Positions 51,994-59,866 of a DNA stretch of 64,000 nt are shown piece by piece. The stretch comes from an uncultured Ruminococcus sp. (lineage in GTDB: Bacteria > Bacillota > Clostridia > Oscillospirales > Acutalibacteraceae), in contig CACXFS010000002.1 of the NCBI GenBank assembly GCA_902766885.1, positions 48,681 to 112,680 on the forward strand. The letters run 5' to 3'. The first letter of the stretch is position 1. Every line of letters begins with the position of its first letter. Under the pieces are notes generated by a model. That model worked only from the letters and a program-made list of their open reading frames with translations, was not told the origin of the DNA and did no database searches. The translations under genes were made by a program, and so were the position numbers.

Positions 51994-52839
51994 TTATTTA
52001 CGTATAAACAGAATTCCGAGCGTATTCGGTCCGCAATGGGTTGTTACCGTACAGCCGGCCGTGGTTTCAAGAATCTCCTTAAAATCGGGGCAGATTTCAA
52101 GTATCTTCTGCCTTACTGCTTCGACGTCTTCTTCACTGCACTTTGTATGCGTTATAAAAATTCTGCTTTTATCTATGTCATCTCTGCCACGTAAGCGCTC
52201 CTCAACATAGCTAAGCATAACTCTGCTGATGTTACCGCGATATTTTTTACCGGGACTCATCTTGCCGTCTTTAACTTCAATGCAGGGCTTTAATTTCAAG
52301 AGATTTGCACCGAAAGCCGCAAGTGCAGAACAACGTCCGCCCTTGTAGAGATAATCAATGCTGTCAACTACAAAGCTTGCTTCAATTTTCGAGGTAAGCG
52401 CTGAACACTCCTCGTAAATTTCTTTTGCTGATTTGCCGTTCTGAGCCATCTCTGCACCGTGCAAAACTGCAAGTCCCTGTCCTGTTGAGAGATTTCGGGA
52501 ATCTACAACATACACCCCTCCGATTTCCTCAGCCGCCATACAGGCGTTATGATGCGTACTTGAAAAATCACTGCTTATATCAAAGTGAACAATCTCATAT
52601 CCCTGCTCTCGCCAGAATTTAAAAGTATCAAGATAATCTCCGATATTTGCGGCGCTTGTAGATGGAAGCTTGCCGTTTTTGTCAACGTATTCGTAAATAT
52701 CTTCCGGCGCAACCTCAAGTCCGTCACGTTTGGTTTCGTCATTCAGCACAACGTACAGAGGTACAATGCTGATGTCATACTTTTCAAGTAATTCCTTTGA
52801 AAGGTCGCAGGTACTGTCAGAAATAATCTTTACTTTCAT
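51994..52839 (-). CDS. DegV family fatty-acid-binding protein
   Basis: The 281-residue protein starts MKVKIISDSTCDLS, the family signature. The lipid-binding motifs are STSAANIGDY, HFDISSDFSSTHHNA and the end VTTHCGPNTLGI. DegV/FakB proteins bind a fatty acid for the FakA kinase. GGAGAATA lies upstream, and the second of two adjacent ATGs is preferred by spacing. No FakA gene is in the window. Confidence 0.92.
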   Translation of the reverse strand: MKVKIISDSTCDLSKELLEKYDISIVPLYVVLNDETKRDGLEVAPEDIYEYVDKNGKLPSTSAANIGDYLDTFKFWREQGYEIVHFDISSDFSSTHHNACMAAEEIGGVYVVDSRNLSTGQGLAVLHGAEMAQNGKSAKEIYEECSALTSKIEASFVVDSIDYLYKGGRCSALAAFGANLLKLKPCIEVKDGKMSPGKKYRGNISRVMLSYVEERLRGRDDIDKSRIFITHTKCSEEDVEAVRQKILEICPDFKEILETTAGCTVTTHCGPNTLGILFIRK

Positions 52840-52926
52840 CATTATTCTCCAAACTTTTAACTAATTTATTTATTTTATATTCATTTTAACATACATTCAA
52901 ATATTATTCAATAGTCAGCGCAAAAT

Positions 52927-52956
52927 AAAACAGCCGGATTTTAACCCGACTGTTTT
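52927..52956 (-). terminator. Terminator of the ilvA-ridA operon
   Basis: Stem AAAACAGCCGG/CCGACTGTTTT with a wobble lies just after the ridA stop. Confidence 0.65.
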
Positions 52957-52981
52957 AATAGTTTGATACCAAATATCAAGT

Positions 52982-53353
52982 TTAAACTTCTGCGATTACC
53001 TCTACCTCAACAAGAACGTCCTTAGGGAGCTGTTTTACTGCTACGCAGGAACGAGCGGGCTTTTCGGTAAAATATTTGCCGTAAACTGCGTTAAAAGCCG
53101 CAAAGTCCTCCATATTTTTGAGGAAGCATACTGTCTTTACAGCCTTATCAAGTGAACTGCCTGCTGCCTCAAGAACATTCTTGAGGTTTGTGCAAACCTG
53201 CTCGGTCTGCTCCTCAATTGTTACAGCCTCAACGTTACCGCTTGCGGGGTTAATTGCAATCTGTCCTGAAGTAAAAACAAGTCCGTTTGCCTTTACTGCC
53301 TGTGAATAAGGTCCGATTGCGTCGGGTGCATTTTTAGTATAAATCTTTTCCAT
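52982..53353 (-). CDS. ridA: RidA family enamine/imine deaminase
   Basis: The 123-residue protein hydrolyses reactive 2-aminoacrylate and 2-aminocrotonate formed by PLP enzymes. It has TKNAPDAIGPYSQAV, GQIAINPASG and the catalytic Arg in PARSCVAVKQLPK, near VEVEVIAEV. GGAGGTAATTAAA precedes the ATG. It directly follows ilvA by 18 bases, pairing the detoxifier with the enzyme that makes the enamine. Confidence 0.94.
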   Translation of the reverse strand: MEKIYTKNAPDAIGPYSQAVKANGLVFTSGQIAINPASGNVEAVTIEEQTEQVCTNLKNVLEAAGSSLDKAVKTVCFLKNMEDFAAFNAVYGKYFTEKPARSCVAVKQLPKDVLVEVEVIAEV

Positions 53354-53371
53354 TTTAATTACCTCCGTATT

Positions 53372-54565
53372 TTATACAAGCTTAAAACCTGCATCTGTCA
53401 GTGCTTTTGTGATTTCTCTTACATGCTCGTAATTCTTGGTTTCAAGCACGATTCTGAGATAACATCCGGTTACGTCTGAGCCTTCGCTTGCTCTTTCGTG
53501 GTGAATTGAAATTACGTTTGCTCCGAGGTCAGCGATAATCTTTGAAACAGCAAGAAGCTGTCCGGGCTTATCCTGAAGTTCAATGCAGACAGTCTGCTGT
53601 CTGCCTGTCATAAGAAGTCCTCTCTTGATTACCCTTGAAAGGATTGTAACGTCAATGTTACCGCCTGAAACTATGCAGACAACCTTTTTGCCCTTTACGG
53701 GGAGCTTGTTGAACATAACGGCAGCCAAAGGAGCCGCACCTGCGCCCTCTGCAATCATCTTCTGTGTTTCAATCAGCTTTAATATTGCAGAACAGATTTC
53801 GTCGTCACTTACAGTTACAATATCGTCAACGTACTTCTTTATGTATTCAAATGTATGCTCACCGGGCTCTTTAACCTGAATACCGTCAGCAACTGTGGAA
53901 ACGGAGTCAAGTGTAACAATCTTGCCCTGCTTAATCGACTCATACATTGAAGGAGCGCCCTCTGCCTGAACACCGTAAACCTTGATATTGGGGTTAAGGC
54001 TCTTTATTGCGCAGGCAACACCCGAAAGCAGTCCGCCACCGCCGATTGCGGCAACAACAGCGTCAACATCGGGCATTTCGTTAAGAATTTCAATACCGAT
54101 TGTACCCTGTCCTGCGATTACATTTTCATCATCAAACGGATGAATGAACGTGTAGTTCTTCTCATCACGAAGTCTTAAAGCCTCGTTGTAAGCGTCATCA
54201 TAAACACCGGGCACCATACAAACGTCTGCACCGTAACCCTTTGTAGCCTCTACCTTTGAAATAGGAGCACCGTCGGGCAGGCAGATAAGCGACTTGATTC
54301 CGTACTTTGTAGCGGCAAGTGCAACGCCCTGCGCATGGTTACCTGCTGAGCAGGCAATTACGCCCCTCTTTTTCTCCTCGTCTGAAAGCTGTGAAATTTT
54401 GTAGCCTGAGCCTCTGACCTTGAACGAACCCGTAATCTGAAGGTTTTCGGGTTTGAGGTAAATATCGCACTCATCTGTAATAGACTGTGCTTTTACAAGG
54501 TGAGTCGGTCTGATTACGTCTTTCAGAACATATGAAGCATGATATATCTTGTCGAGTGTCAGCAT
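53372..54565 (-). CDS. ilvA: Threonine ammonia-lyase IlvA/TdcB type with ACT domain
   Basis: It deaminates threonine to 2-oxobutyrate by PLP chemistry. The 397-residue protein has the PLP lysine in GSFKVRGS, the loop SAGNHAQG, the phosphate-binding AIGGGGLLSG and a C-terminal ACT domain (about 325-397; IELQDKPGQLL). This length matches the short threonine lyases of Clostridia. GGAAGAATATT precedes the ATG. ridA follows in the same transcript. Confidence 0.93.
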   Translation of the reverse strand: MLTLDKIYHASYVLKDVIRPTHLVKAQSITDECDIYLKPENLQITGSFKVRGSGYKISQLSDEEKKRGVIACSAGNHAQGVALAATKYGIKSLICLPDGAPISKVEATKGYGADVCMVPGVYDDAYNEALRLRDEKNYTFIHPFDDENVIAGQGTIGIEILNEMPDVDAVVAAIGGGGLLSGVACAIKSLNPNIKVYGVQAEGAPSMYESIKQGKIVTLDSVSTVADGIQVKEPGEHTFEYIKKYVDDIVTVSDDEICSAILKLIETQKMIAEGAGAAPLAAVMFNKLPVKGKKVVCIVSGGNIDVTILSRVIKRGLLMTGRQQTVCIELQDKPGQLLAVSKIIADLGANVISIHHERASEGSDVTGCYLRIVLETKNYEHVREITKALTDAGFKLV

Positions 54566-54666
54566 AATATTCTTCCTTTTCCATTAATATACACTTTTAT
54601 AATTTTAGAACATTATCACGATAAAATCAAGGATTTTTTTAAATTAGTAAAGAATTTATAGTTTTT

Positions 54667-54826
54667 ATACTAAATCCTGATTAAAAGCTTTATAAGATTT
54701 TTGAGCATATTTTTTGTCAGGCGAGTGAGATTCCGCAGAAATGCTGATGCATTTCGAGAACAGCTCACGAAGTCTGGCATAAAATATGCCAAAAAGATAT
54801 TTTAGTTTTTAATTAGGTTTTAGTAT
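54667..54826. repeat. 160-bp near-perfect palindrome (MITE-like or long hairpin RNA)
   Basis: Two arms of about 75 bases mirror each other. The left arm runs ATACTAAATCCTGATTAAAA, then TTTTTGAGCATATTTTTTGTCAGGC and GAGTGAG. The right arm is the complement of the same series (CTCACGAAGTCTGGCATAAAATATGCC, then TTTTAATTAGGTTTTAGTAT). The centre AAATGC/GCATTT is a tight hairpin. No gene overlaps it. Confidence 0.75.
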
Positions 54827-54870
54827 TAGCAGGATTAAATAATTTTAATTGCAAATTTATTCGCAAAAGC

Positions 54871-54902
54871 AAAACCGTCCGACTTTTTTGCCGAACGGTT
54901 TT
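54871..54902. terminator. Terminator-like hairpin in the ilvA-dtxR gap
   Basis: Stem AAAACCGTCCGAC/GCCGAACGGTTTT with wobble pairs and a T-rich loop. No gene ends here. It could end a short RNA made from the 160-bp palindrome. Confidence 0.5.
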
Positions 54903-54938
54903 GGGAAATTATGAAAATGGTATTGACAGAATTTATAA

Positions 54939-54954
54939 GTTAGCTTTTGCTAAC
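54939..54954. promoter_or_regulatory. Palindrome GTTAG-N6-CTAAC, site 1 (candidate DtxR-type box)
   Basis: A 16-bp dyad, GTTAGC-TTTT-GCTAAC, lies just downstream of a TTGACA at 54923. It matches a second site 112 bases on. It is upstream of the DtxR-like regulator gene and resembles the half-sites TTAG/CTAA of IdeR boxes. Confidence 0.6.
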
Positions 54955-55049
54955 CACGTTTATTCTACATTAATCAAGCACGATTGTCAAGAATAATTTT
55001 GTAAAAAATAATGTAATAAGGTCTATTTGTTTAATTTACATAAGTGTAG

Positions 55050-55067
55050 GGTTAGTGATTGCTAACC
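55050..55067. promoter_or_regulatory. Palindrome GGTTAG-N6-CTAACC, site 2 (candidate DtxR-type box)
   Basis: An 18-bp perfect-arm dyad with the same GTTAG-N6-CTAAC core as site 1. It lies about 110 bases before the regulator start and suggests autoregulation or control of a small transcript. Confidence 0.65.
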
Positions 55068-55180
55068 GTTTGTTTATTTTATAATAACAATTGATTTTAA
55101 AGAAATAATATGATATTATTTCCTTATTAGGATACTTTCAGAATACATTAAACCAATATTTTATTCAAGGAGTGCTTGAA

Positions 55181-55549
55181 ATGCAGTTAAAGGAATCAGG
55201 TGAAATGTACCTTGAAACCATTTATATACTAAACAAGAAAACAGGATTTGTACGCTCGATTGACGTTTGCGAGCATATGGGCTATTCAAAGCCGAGCGTA
55301 AGCCGAGCAGTAGGACTTTTAAAAGAGGGCGGCTATCTGACTGTTTCTAAGGACGGTGCACTTAACCTGACAGAACTCGGTCAGGAAATTGCAGAAAAAA
55401 CCTACGAACGTCACACCGTACTTTCCGCTCTGTTTGAAAAGCTCGGCGTCAGCAGTGATACAGCTGTTGCCGACGCCTGCAAAATTGAACACGTTATAAG
55501 CGACGAAACTTTTTCTGCGCTGAAAAAGCATCTTGAGCACAACGCTTGA
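55181..55549 (+). CDS. DtxR/IdeR-type iron-dependent regulator
   Basis: The 122-residue protein from the ATG at 55181 (AAGGAG eight bases upstream) has a winged HTH (RSIDVCEHMGYSKPSVSRAVGLLKE) and the metal and dimer helices. Metal ligands line up with the family: E in GEMYLE, H in YERHTVL, and C-x-x-E-H in ACKIEHV. The Cys is the DtxR/IdeR type, whereas MntR has Glu there, so Fe(II) sensing is more likely. It lacks the SH3 domain, as MntR does. Two GTTAG-N6-CTAAC palindromes lie upstream. Confidence 0.87.
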   Translation: MQLKESGEMYLETIYILNKKTGFVRSIDVCEHMGYSKPSVSRAVGLLKEGGYLTVSKDGALNLTELGQEIAEKTYERHTVLSALFEKLGVSSDTAVADACKIEHVISDETFSALKKHLEHNA

Positions 55550-55600
55550 CGCTGTCTGCCGATTTTGATTTTGCATTTTTGTATGGATGGAATGAAATAA

Positions 55601-56023
55601 ATGAAGATTTATCTTGCAGGACCTTTTTTTAATGAAGAAGAAATTAAAAATATTGAAAAAGCAGAAAAAATACTTTTTTCACGAGGCTTTGACGTATTCA
55701 GTCCCAGACTTAACGAAGTAAGAAACGAAGAAAACACTCAGGACAAGCTCTGGTCAAAAGAAACGTTTATGAACGACAAACGCTTTATTGACTGGGCAGA
55801 CGTTGTTATTATGCTATACTACGGAGGCTACAGCGACAGCGGAACGGCTTGGGAATGCGGCTACGCTTACGGAACAAACACGCCCGTTGTTGTAGTTCAC
55901 CTCGGCAAGGATTCTAACCTTATGGTGCACGAGGGCTGTCACAGCAACATTACGCTTGACGAGCTTGAAAGCTACGATTTTACAATGCTTCCGCCAAAAC
56001 CTTATATGGGAAAAATGTTTTAA
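55601..56023 (+). CDS. Nucleoside 2-deoxyribosyltransferase family protein
   Basis: The 140-residue protein begins MKIYLAGPFF and has DWADVVIMLYYGGYSDSGTAWECGYAYG, typical of this family, with the catalytic Glu in the WECGYA block. It moves deoxyribose between bases in nucleoside salvage. It lies 51 bases after the DtxR-like gene, possibly on the same transcript, though no functional link is clear. A dispersed repeat follows the stop directly. Confidence 0.88.
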   Translation: MKIYLAGPFFNEEEIKNIEKAEKILFSRGFDVFSPRLNEVRNEENTQDKLWSKETFMNDKRFIDWADVVIMLYYGGYSDSGTAWECGYAYGTNTPVVVVHLGKDSNLMVHEGCHSNITLDELESYDFTMLPPKPYMGKMF

Positions 56024-56120
56024 GTCGGGTACCTCTACACGCAATTCGTTCAGACAGATGATATAGCAAACCTGTTTTATCTGACCGTTTCTGAACAGTT
56101 ACCTGAGTTCCCTATAAAGT
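56024..56120 (-). repeat. Dispersed intergenic repeat, copy D (inverted)
   Basis: On the minus strand it reads ACTTTATAGGGAACTCAGG, ACTGTTCAGAAACGGTC, CAGGTTTGCTATATC and GAACGAATTGCGTGTAGAGG, matching copies A and C. It starts one base after the stop of the deoxyribosyltransferase gene. Confidence 0.7.
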
Positions 56121-56122
56121 AA

Positions 56123-56165
56123 AAAATCCGATTGATTTCGTTTTCAGAATCAATCGGATTTTATT
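56123..56165. terminator. Bidirectional terminator
   Basis: A perfect 15-bp stem AAAATCCGATTGATT/AATCAATCGGATTTT, followed by T-rich sequence on both sides, lies between convergent genes. Confidence 0.88.
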
Positions 56166-56182
56166 TTTAAGTTTTTAAATTA

Positions 56183-57694
56183 TCAGTCGTTTTCTCTTTT
56201 TCTTACAAAATAAGCAATTCCTGCGAATGCTGAAAGCGCTGTAAGAAGCAGTGCTGCAACAGATACTGAGCCTGTCTGAACTGCATTGTTATTTGTAGTT
56301 TTTGTTGCTGTGTCTTTAGTTGCCTGCTTTGTAGCCGAAGTTGCGTCGGGAGTAGTAGTCGGAACAACAGTAGTAGGTGCAACTGTTGTAGGCTCTACAG
56401 TTGTCGGTTCAGCGGTGGTTTCAGGTACTGTTGTTTCGGGCACTGTTGTTTCGGGTACTGTTGTAGGCTCGTCCGGAGTTGCCTCAGCTCCTGTAAGCGC
56501 AGGAAGAATTGTTGAAAGGTCGACAGTCTTTTCATCTGCATTGTCAGCCTTTGCCGAAATGCTGTAATTTACTGTTTTTTCAACCTGTGAGGGCGCAAAG
56601 TCTACAGTCCATGAAACCTGCTTTTCTTCGCCTGCAGAAAGGTTTCCAACGTTGATTGTCTGCTCGCCTGAGAAAGTCATTTCTTCTGCTGCATTAAGCG
56701 TAACAGTTACGTTTTCAAGTGTATTTTCGCTTGAGTTCTTAATGTATGCTGTTACGGTTGAAGGCTCATAGGCTGTGTTTTCTTCATTGATTTTTGCAGT
56801 GTTATCACCGTAACCTGCAAGCTGAAGCTCACCCGAAGTATCTGCTACAAACTTGCCTAAACCGTAGTACATTTTATATGTTCTTGTTTCGCCGGGATTC
56901 AGAGTTTTGGGATTCCATACAGAAGTAACGGAACTGTCGCCGATTAAATCGCCGTCAGTTGTTGTAATATTCCATGTTGTATTTTTACTCTTTAACCATG
57001 AAATAAACTGAACATAATCTGCCTTATTTGATGAAGTCTTGTCAAAGGTTCCGAAAGATATTACCGAAGGATTATCAAAGCTGTCAAAAACCTGATAATA
57101 CTCGGGAATTTCAGAGCCTGTGAAAGTTCTCTCAGTTTCAACAGAGCCTACGTTGGGAATTCTGAAAGGTGCGTCGTCGTTATCTCCGAGCATTGTATCA
57201 ATCATAATTCTTACGCCGGCTTCGTGAGCAACTGTATCGTTATTTGTAAGAGTATATTTGATTTCAACCATATCGTCTCTGCCGGTTGCGTTGCTTCTTA
57301 CAAAAGTGTAATTCTGACGAATGTCAACACCCTTAAAGCTCTTTGTTGAAACGTGGGTTTTGTTAGCAGCGTCAAATCCTGCAGTCATATTTGAATCATA
57401 CATATAATCATATGCGTCTGTTCTGCCGTCAACATAGATTACATTGTGGCTTGTGGAGCCGTATAATCCGTATAAGAGTCTTTGGTCATCATCATTCGGA
57501 TTGTCAGGATCACCGTTTGTTGTATACATTCTTAAACCGCCGTCATCATCACAGGAAATCTTTATGTAGTCGTTATACATACTCTCTCCGTCAACGGTGA
57601 CGTCGTTTCCTGCAGCTGCAGATGTAAAGCCGACAGAGCTTAACAGTAATGTGCACACTGCAAAAACTGAAATTGCTTTTGTTTTTTTACTCAT
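56183..57694 (-). CDS. Surface protein with beta domains and a C-terminal membrane anchor
   Basis: The 503-residue protein has a signal peptide (1-28), a beta-rich body of about 370 residues, a Thr/Pro-rich stalk with PETT and VEPTT repeats (about 400-455) and a C-terminal TG-hydrophobic-charged tail (AVQTGSVSVAALLL..YFVRKREND). The tail resembles a sortase sorting signal but has no LPXTG. Within the body, LENVTVTLNAAEEMTFSG is a CARDB/DUF11-like segment. It is probably held at the cell wall or membrane, and its function is unknown. It is monocistronic. Confidence 0.8.
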   Translation of the reverse strand: MSKKTKAISVFAVCTLLLSSVGFTSAAAGNDVTVDGESMYNDYIKISCDDDGGLRMYTTNGDPDNPNDDDQRLLYGLYGSTSHNVIYVDGRTDAYDYMYDSNMTAGFDAANKTHVSTKSFKGVDIRQNYTFVRSNATGRDDMVEIKYTLTNNDTVAHEAGVRIMIDTMLGDNDDAPFRIPNVGSVETERTFTGSEIPEYYQVFDSFDNPSVISFGTFDKTSSNKADYVQFISWLKSKNTTWNITTTDGDLIGDSSVTSVWNPKTLNPGETRTYKMYYGLGKFVADTSGELQLAGYGDNTAKINEENTAYEPSTVTAYIKNSSENTLENVTVTLNAAEEMTFSGEQTINVGNLSAGEEKQVSWTVDFAPSQVEKTVNYSISAKADNADEKTVDLSTILPALTGAEATPDEPTTVPETTVPETTVPETTAEPTTVEPTTVAPTTVVPTTTPDATSATKQATKDTATKTTNNNAVQTGSVSVAALLLTALSAFAGIAYFVRKREND

Positions 57695-57999
57695 TTGTTC
57701 TACTCCTTAAATAAATATAAAATAAGAGAATTTGCCCGTATAATTATATCTCATGACAATATTTAATGCAATATTTTATTTTTATCTATCCTAAATTTTG
57801 TATTTATGCATAAATTCATTATTTATTTACGCATTATATTATTGTTTTACACAATCAGCAATTACAAATTAAAATACATATTTAAAAATAATTTGTTATA
57901 TTTATACATAATGCAATTTACTTTAATACTTAACGTGACTGTCTGGAATTTTTTAAAATCATATTTAATTCCTTTTATGCCGATAAAATCTTTATTTCA
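57695..57999. other. AT-rich gap between the surface protein and the polymer operon
   Basis: No gene is supported. The sequence is poly-A/T rich and likely holds the promoter of the surface protein gene on the minus strand, but no clear -35/-10 pair was found. Confidence 0.5.
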
Positions 58000-58027
58000 T
58001 TGACAAATGTCAAAAAAGTTATATAAT
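58000..58027 (+). promoter_or_regulatory. Strong promoter of the surface polymer operon
   Basis: TTGACA (58000-58005) and TATAAT (58022-58027) are both consensus, with 16 bases between. The leader of about 236 bases before the first gene is long and contains GC-richer dyad-like segments (GCGCCTGCTGTCGATC, TATGCAGTATGCG), so regulation in the leader is possible. Confidence 0.75.
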
Positions 58028-58269
58028 ATAATTGTTTTAGAGCGCCTGCTGTCGATCTGCCGTTTTGGGTAGAGTATGCAGTATGCGAATGTTTTTTATA
58101 ATTTATCTCATTTTTGTGATTCATTATACACTCTTAATTCTTTTACAGAATATTATTTAGTGCTATTCAAGGCAAATTAACAATGAACGGAAGTGACCGT
58201 ATGTAAAACAGCTTTGCGATTTTCCTTTATCCGTTACGAATTTCTTGTTAAAATTTAATTTCAGATTGG

Positions 58270-59103
58270 ATGATATTATTGTTTACTATATTTAAGGAAC
58301 ATAAGGGATTTGGTAAGCAAATCCTGTTGCTTGCCAAAAACGAGCTTATCAAAACATACAAAGGCGCTGTAATCGGTCCTTTCTGGGCTGTTGTAAAGCC
58401 TGCTTTTACTATTTTTGTTTACTGGTTTGCATTCTCCTGCGGTATCAAAACGCTTAAATCGGTCAATATAAACCTCGGTGGTCCCGAGCCGTTTTCAATT
58501 GATTTCTTTACATTTATGTTCATCGGAATCATTCCGTGGTTCTTCATTCAGGACAGCATTACTCAGGGTGCAAAAACTCTGCGTACCAACAGGCAATTTA
58601 TTACAAAAGTCAAATTTCCTGTTTCAACGATTCTGACTTACACAAGCATTTCAAGACTTTATGTGCATATTTTCCTCGTTGCGATTATGTACGTTTACGT
58701 TCTTTTTGCGGTTGGTCCGAGCTGGTATAACCTTCAGTTCTTCTTCTACTGTCCGCTGATGTTCCTGTTTTTCCTTGCGCTGTCGTGGTCTACTGCGCCA
58801 ATGTCGGCGTTCAGCAAGGACTTTGAAAGCTTAATTGTTTCGATTATGTCGGGTATTTTCTGGCTGTCGGGTATTATGTATGATTCATACGGATTTGTTG
58901 AACAGCCTGTTCTTAACTTTGTTATGCTTTTTAACCCGATTAACTTCTTTGTCAACGGCTACCGCAACTGCTTCCTCTACAACAGACCGTTCTTTGAGTA
59001 TAAGACGGAACTTGTAATCTTTCTTGCAGAATTTGCAGTTGTCTTCTTCCTCGGTATCTTTAACTACAACAGACTCAGGAAAAAGCTTCCTGACGTACTT
59101 TAA
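58270..59103 (+). CDS. ABC-2 type polysaccharide/teichoic acid exporter permease
   Basis: The 277-residue protein of the Wzm/TagG type has the LAKNELIKTYKGAVIGPFWAVVKP start and about six helices. With the next gene it forms an exporter that moves a lipid-linked glycan or glycerol-phosphate-type polymer across the membrane. The Shine-Dalgarno is weak; the first ATG at 58270 is used. It heads the five-gene operon. Confidence 0.88.
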   Translation: MILLFTIFKEHKGFGKQILLLAKNELIKTYKGAVIGPFWAVVKPAFTIFVYWFAFSCGIKTLKSVNINLGGPEPFSIDFFTFMFIGIIPWFFIQDSITQGAKTLRTNRQFITKVKFPVSTILTYTSISRLYVHIFLVAIMYVYVLFAVGPSWYNLQFFFYCPLMFLFFLALSWSTAPMSAFSKDFESLIVSIMSGIFWLSGIMYDSYGFVEQPVLNFVMLFNPINFFVNGYRNCFLYNRPFFEYKTELVIFLAEFAVVFFLGIFNYNRLRKKLPDVL

Positions 59104-59118
59104 GAGGAGGGTAGTTTT

Positions 59119-59850
59119 ATGGCTGAACCGATTATTACCTTTAAAAACGTAAGCAAAACCTATATTCTCTATAAAAACGACCAGGCTCGTTTTAAGGCGC
59201 TTTTTATAAAACCAAAGAATCCTAAGACGAACAAAGCGCTCAACAACGTTTCATTTGAAATTAACAGGGGCGAATCTGTCGGAATTGTCGGCGACAACGG
59301 CGCAGGCAAATCGACACTGCTTAAGATGATTACGGGCGTTGCTTTTCCCGATGAGGGCGAGATTATCGTAAACGGCAAGGTTGCCGCTCTGCTTGAGCTT
59401 ACCGCAGGCTTTTCTATGGAAATGACGGGCAGAGAGAATATTTATCTCAAGGGCTACATTCTCGGTCTTGAAGACGACTACATCAAGACTATTGAGGAAA
59501 ATATAATTGAATTTGCAGAGCTCGGCGACTACATTGACCAGCCTGTCAGGACTTATTCAAGCGGTATGAAAATGCGTCTTGGATTTGCAATTAACGTAAA
59601 CATTGAGCCTGACGTTCTTGTTGTTGACGAGGCTCTCGCAGTAGGCGACGCATCTTTTAAAAAGAAATGTAAAAACAAGATTAAAGAGATTATTGCCGCA
59701 GGTACTACGGTGCTTTATGTAAGCCACAGTGCCGCTTCAGTCAAGGAAATCTGCCCACGCTCAATTTTCCTGAAAAAAGGTACGATTATTTTTGACGGTC
59801 CTACGGAAGAAACCTTAAAGGTTTACGAAGAATCAAAAAAGAAAAAATAA
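59119..59850 (+). CDS. ABC ATPase of the surface polymer exporter (Wzt/TagH type)
   Basis: The 243-residue ATPase has Walker A GDNGAGKST, the signature YSSGMKMRLGFA and Walker B VLVVDEALAVGD. It has the GKVAALLELTAGF loop found in O-antigen and teichoic acid exporters. It lacks the C-terminal polymer-binding extension of long Wzt proteins. AGGAGGG precedes the ATG, and it pairs with the permease upstream. Confidence 0.9.
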   Translation: MAEPIITFKNVSKTYILYKNDQARFKALFIKPKNPKTNKALNNVSFEINRGESVGIVGDNGAGKSTLLKMITGVAFPDEGEIIVNGKVAALLELTAGFSMEMTGRENIYLKGYILGLEDDYIKTIEENIIEFAELGDYIDQPVRTYSSGMKMRLGFAINVNIEPDVLVVDEALAVGDASFKKKCKNKIKEIIAAGTTVLYVSHSAASVKEICPRSIFLKKGTIIFDGPTEETLKVYEESKKKK

Positions 59851-59866
59851 AACTAACGGTGAAACT

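Noticed and set aside
58034-58269. JUMPstart-type or T-box leader in the polymer operon
   Set aside because: Neither the JUMPstart core nor the T-box TGG bulge sequence is visible; only a long leader can be stated.
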